From contig JALTOP010000186.1 in NCBI GenBank assembly GCA_027000105.1, forward strand, positions 1 through 5,682: a stretch of DNA of 5,682 nucleotides, in the 5' to 3' direction. Positions 5,375-5,682 of this stretch are shown piece after piece (the stretch's first letter is position 1; every line of letters begins with the position of its first letter). The notes under the pieces were generated by a model that did not search any database, had not been told where the DNA came from, and saw only the letters and a list, made by a program, of their open reading frames with translations. The position numbers and the translations under genes were made by a program. This stretch comes from Planctomycetaceae bacterium (GTDB lineage Bacteria; Planctomycetota; Planctomycetia; Planctomycetales; Planctomycetaceae).

Positions 5375-5428
5375 CAGGGCAATCGCATGAATTGGCACGG
5401 CAGTTGCATTGTAGCAGGATCGGTGTTT

Positions 5429-5445
5429 GAGACCAGGACGGTCTC
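5429..5445. promoter_or_regulatory. Small hairpin in the ISAs1 leader
   Basis: GAGACC (5429-5434) pairs exactly with GGTCTC (5440-5445) around AGGAC. A wider pair, AGTTGCA (5402-5408) and TGCAACT (5464-5470), encloses it. It sits between the IS end and the transposase start, where several IS families use structure to limit translation from read-through transcripts. The role here is inference only. Confidence 0.3.
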
Positions 5446-5476
5446 GTTATGCGCAGGGATATTTGCAACTTTAGCC

Positions 5477-5480
5477 GGAG
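5477..5480 (+). promoter_or_regulatory. Ribosome-binding site of the ISAs1 transposase
   Basis: GGAG ends nine bases before the ATG at 5490 and supports that start over other in-frame options. Confidence 0.45.
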
Positions 5481-5489
5481 CCTTTTGTC

Positions 5490-5682
5490 ATGTTTACCGA
5501 ACCATTGTCATTTTTACTTTTCCTCGATGAAATTCCTGATCCCCGTCAGGATGCCAAAGTCCTCTACCCGTTGCCCGAGATGATTTTTCTGGCGATGTGC
5601 GGAGCCGTCGCCAATTGCGATACCTGGACCGAGATCGAGCAATACTGCAACGAACATCTCGACGAGTTCCGCCAATACATAC
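5490..5682 (+). CDS. ISAs1-family transposase, N-terminal part (runs off the window)
   Basis: The first 64 residues are present, in a frame too close to the edge to be obvious as a long ORF. MFTEPLSFLLFLDEIPDPRQ, then YPLPEMIFLAMCGAVANCDTW and EIEQYCNEHLDEF, match the DDE_Tnp_1-associated N-terminal domain of ISAs1/H-repeat transposases. The family pattern is an L..IPDPR motif, then a hydrophobic LxxIxxLAxCAVL helix, then a W.EI..F motif. The DDE catalytic domain, which cuts and joins DNA at the element ends, lies beyond the window. The start is supported by GGAG at 5477-5480. Codon use is GC-rich, unlike the ankyrin gene just upstream. The element appears to be inserted in a RAYT gene. Whether the transposase is intact cannot be judged here. 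Confidence 0.85.
   Translation, partial: MFTEPLSFLLFLDEIPDPRQDAKVLYPLPEMIFLAMCGAVANCDTWTEIEQYCNEHLDEFRQYI

Larger units (their letters stand above)
5375..5682 (+). mobile_element. ISAs1-family insertion sequence, left part only
   Basis: The transposase start at 5490 identifies the family. The left end is placed at 5375 (CAGGGCAATCGCATGAATTG) because the interrupted RAYT reading ends exactly there and ISAs1-family ends typically begin with CAGGG or similar. This leaves a 115-bp leader before the transposase. The right end and any 8-10 bp target duplication lie beyond the window; the candidate left copy would be the bases just before 5375. The boundary is an inference until the other end is seen. 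Confidence 0.6.

Noticed and set aside
5333..5530. 65-codon plus-strand ORF across the RAYT/ISAs1 junction.
   Set aside because: It crosses two better-supported features in another frame and resembles no protein; it is a shadow.

Overview
The window looks like accessory DNA from a bacterium, most likely a member of Planctomycetota. The base composition of the housekeeping-like genes is moderate. Ribosome-binding sites are mostly weak. The minus-strand protein at the left has the look, from memory and unchecked, of planctomycete-restricted conserved hypotheticals. The taxon call is an inference, not a demonstration.

Left half (1-3860): a minus-strand conserved hypothetical protein (74-1081) is divergent from a plus-strand multi-spanning GT-C glycosyltransferase of the GT39/ArnT type (1264-2601). 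A 179-bp spacer with an 18-bp near-perfect direct repeat follows, and then a cytoplasmic serine hydrolase of the beta-lactamase/penicillin-binding class C fold (2781-3860). These genes look intact. I see no evidence that they form one pathway.

Right half (3861-5682): this is a mobile-element scrapyard around one AT-rich cargo gene. (a) A 501-bp IS66-type mini-element (3880-4380) has exact 12-bp terminal inverted repeats beginning GTAA. It encodes a 141-residue in-frame fusion of the transposase N-terminus to its C-terminal tail, so the whole catalytic core is missing. (b) A 273-bp stretch without a confident gene follows; its end vaguely resembles an RHS core tail. (c) Next is an AT-rich membrane-anchored ankyrin-repeat protein (4654-5265), whose coding sequence contains a perfect 14-bp-arm hairpin. 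(d) A GTAG-headed REP-type hairpin (5262-5283) overlaps the ankyrin stop codon. It is followed by the N-terminus of a REP-associated tyrosine transposase (RAYT), which is frameshifted in a T-run and then cut off. (e) The cut coincides with the probable left end of an ISAs1-family insertion sequence, whose transposase (from 5490) runs off the window.

The likely history of the right half is therefore nested: an AT-rich gene of foreign look, a REP/RAYT unit abutting its 3' end, and an ISAs1 element inserted into the RAYT gene. No tRNA, rRNA, CRISPR array or origin was seen. Positions 1-73, downstream of the first gene, hold no gene I can support.
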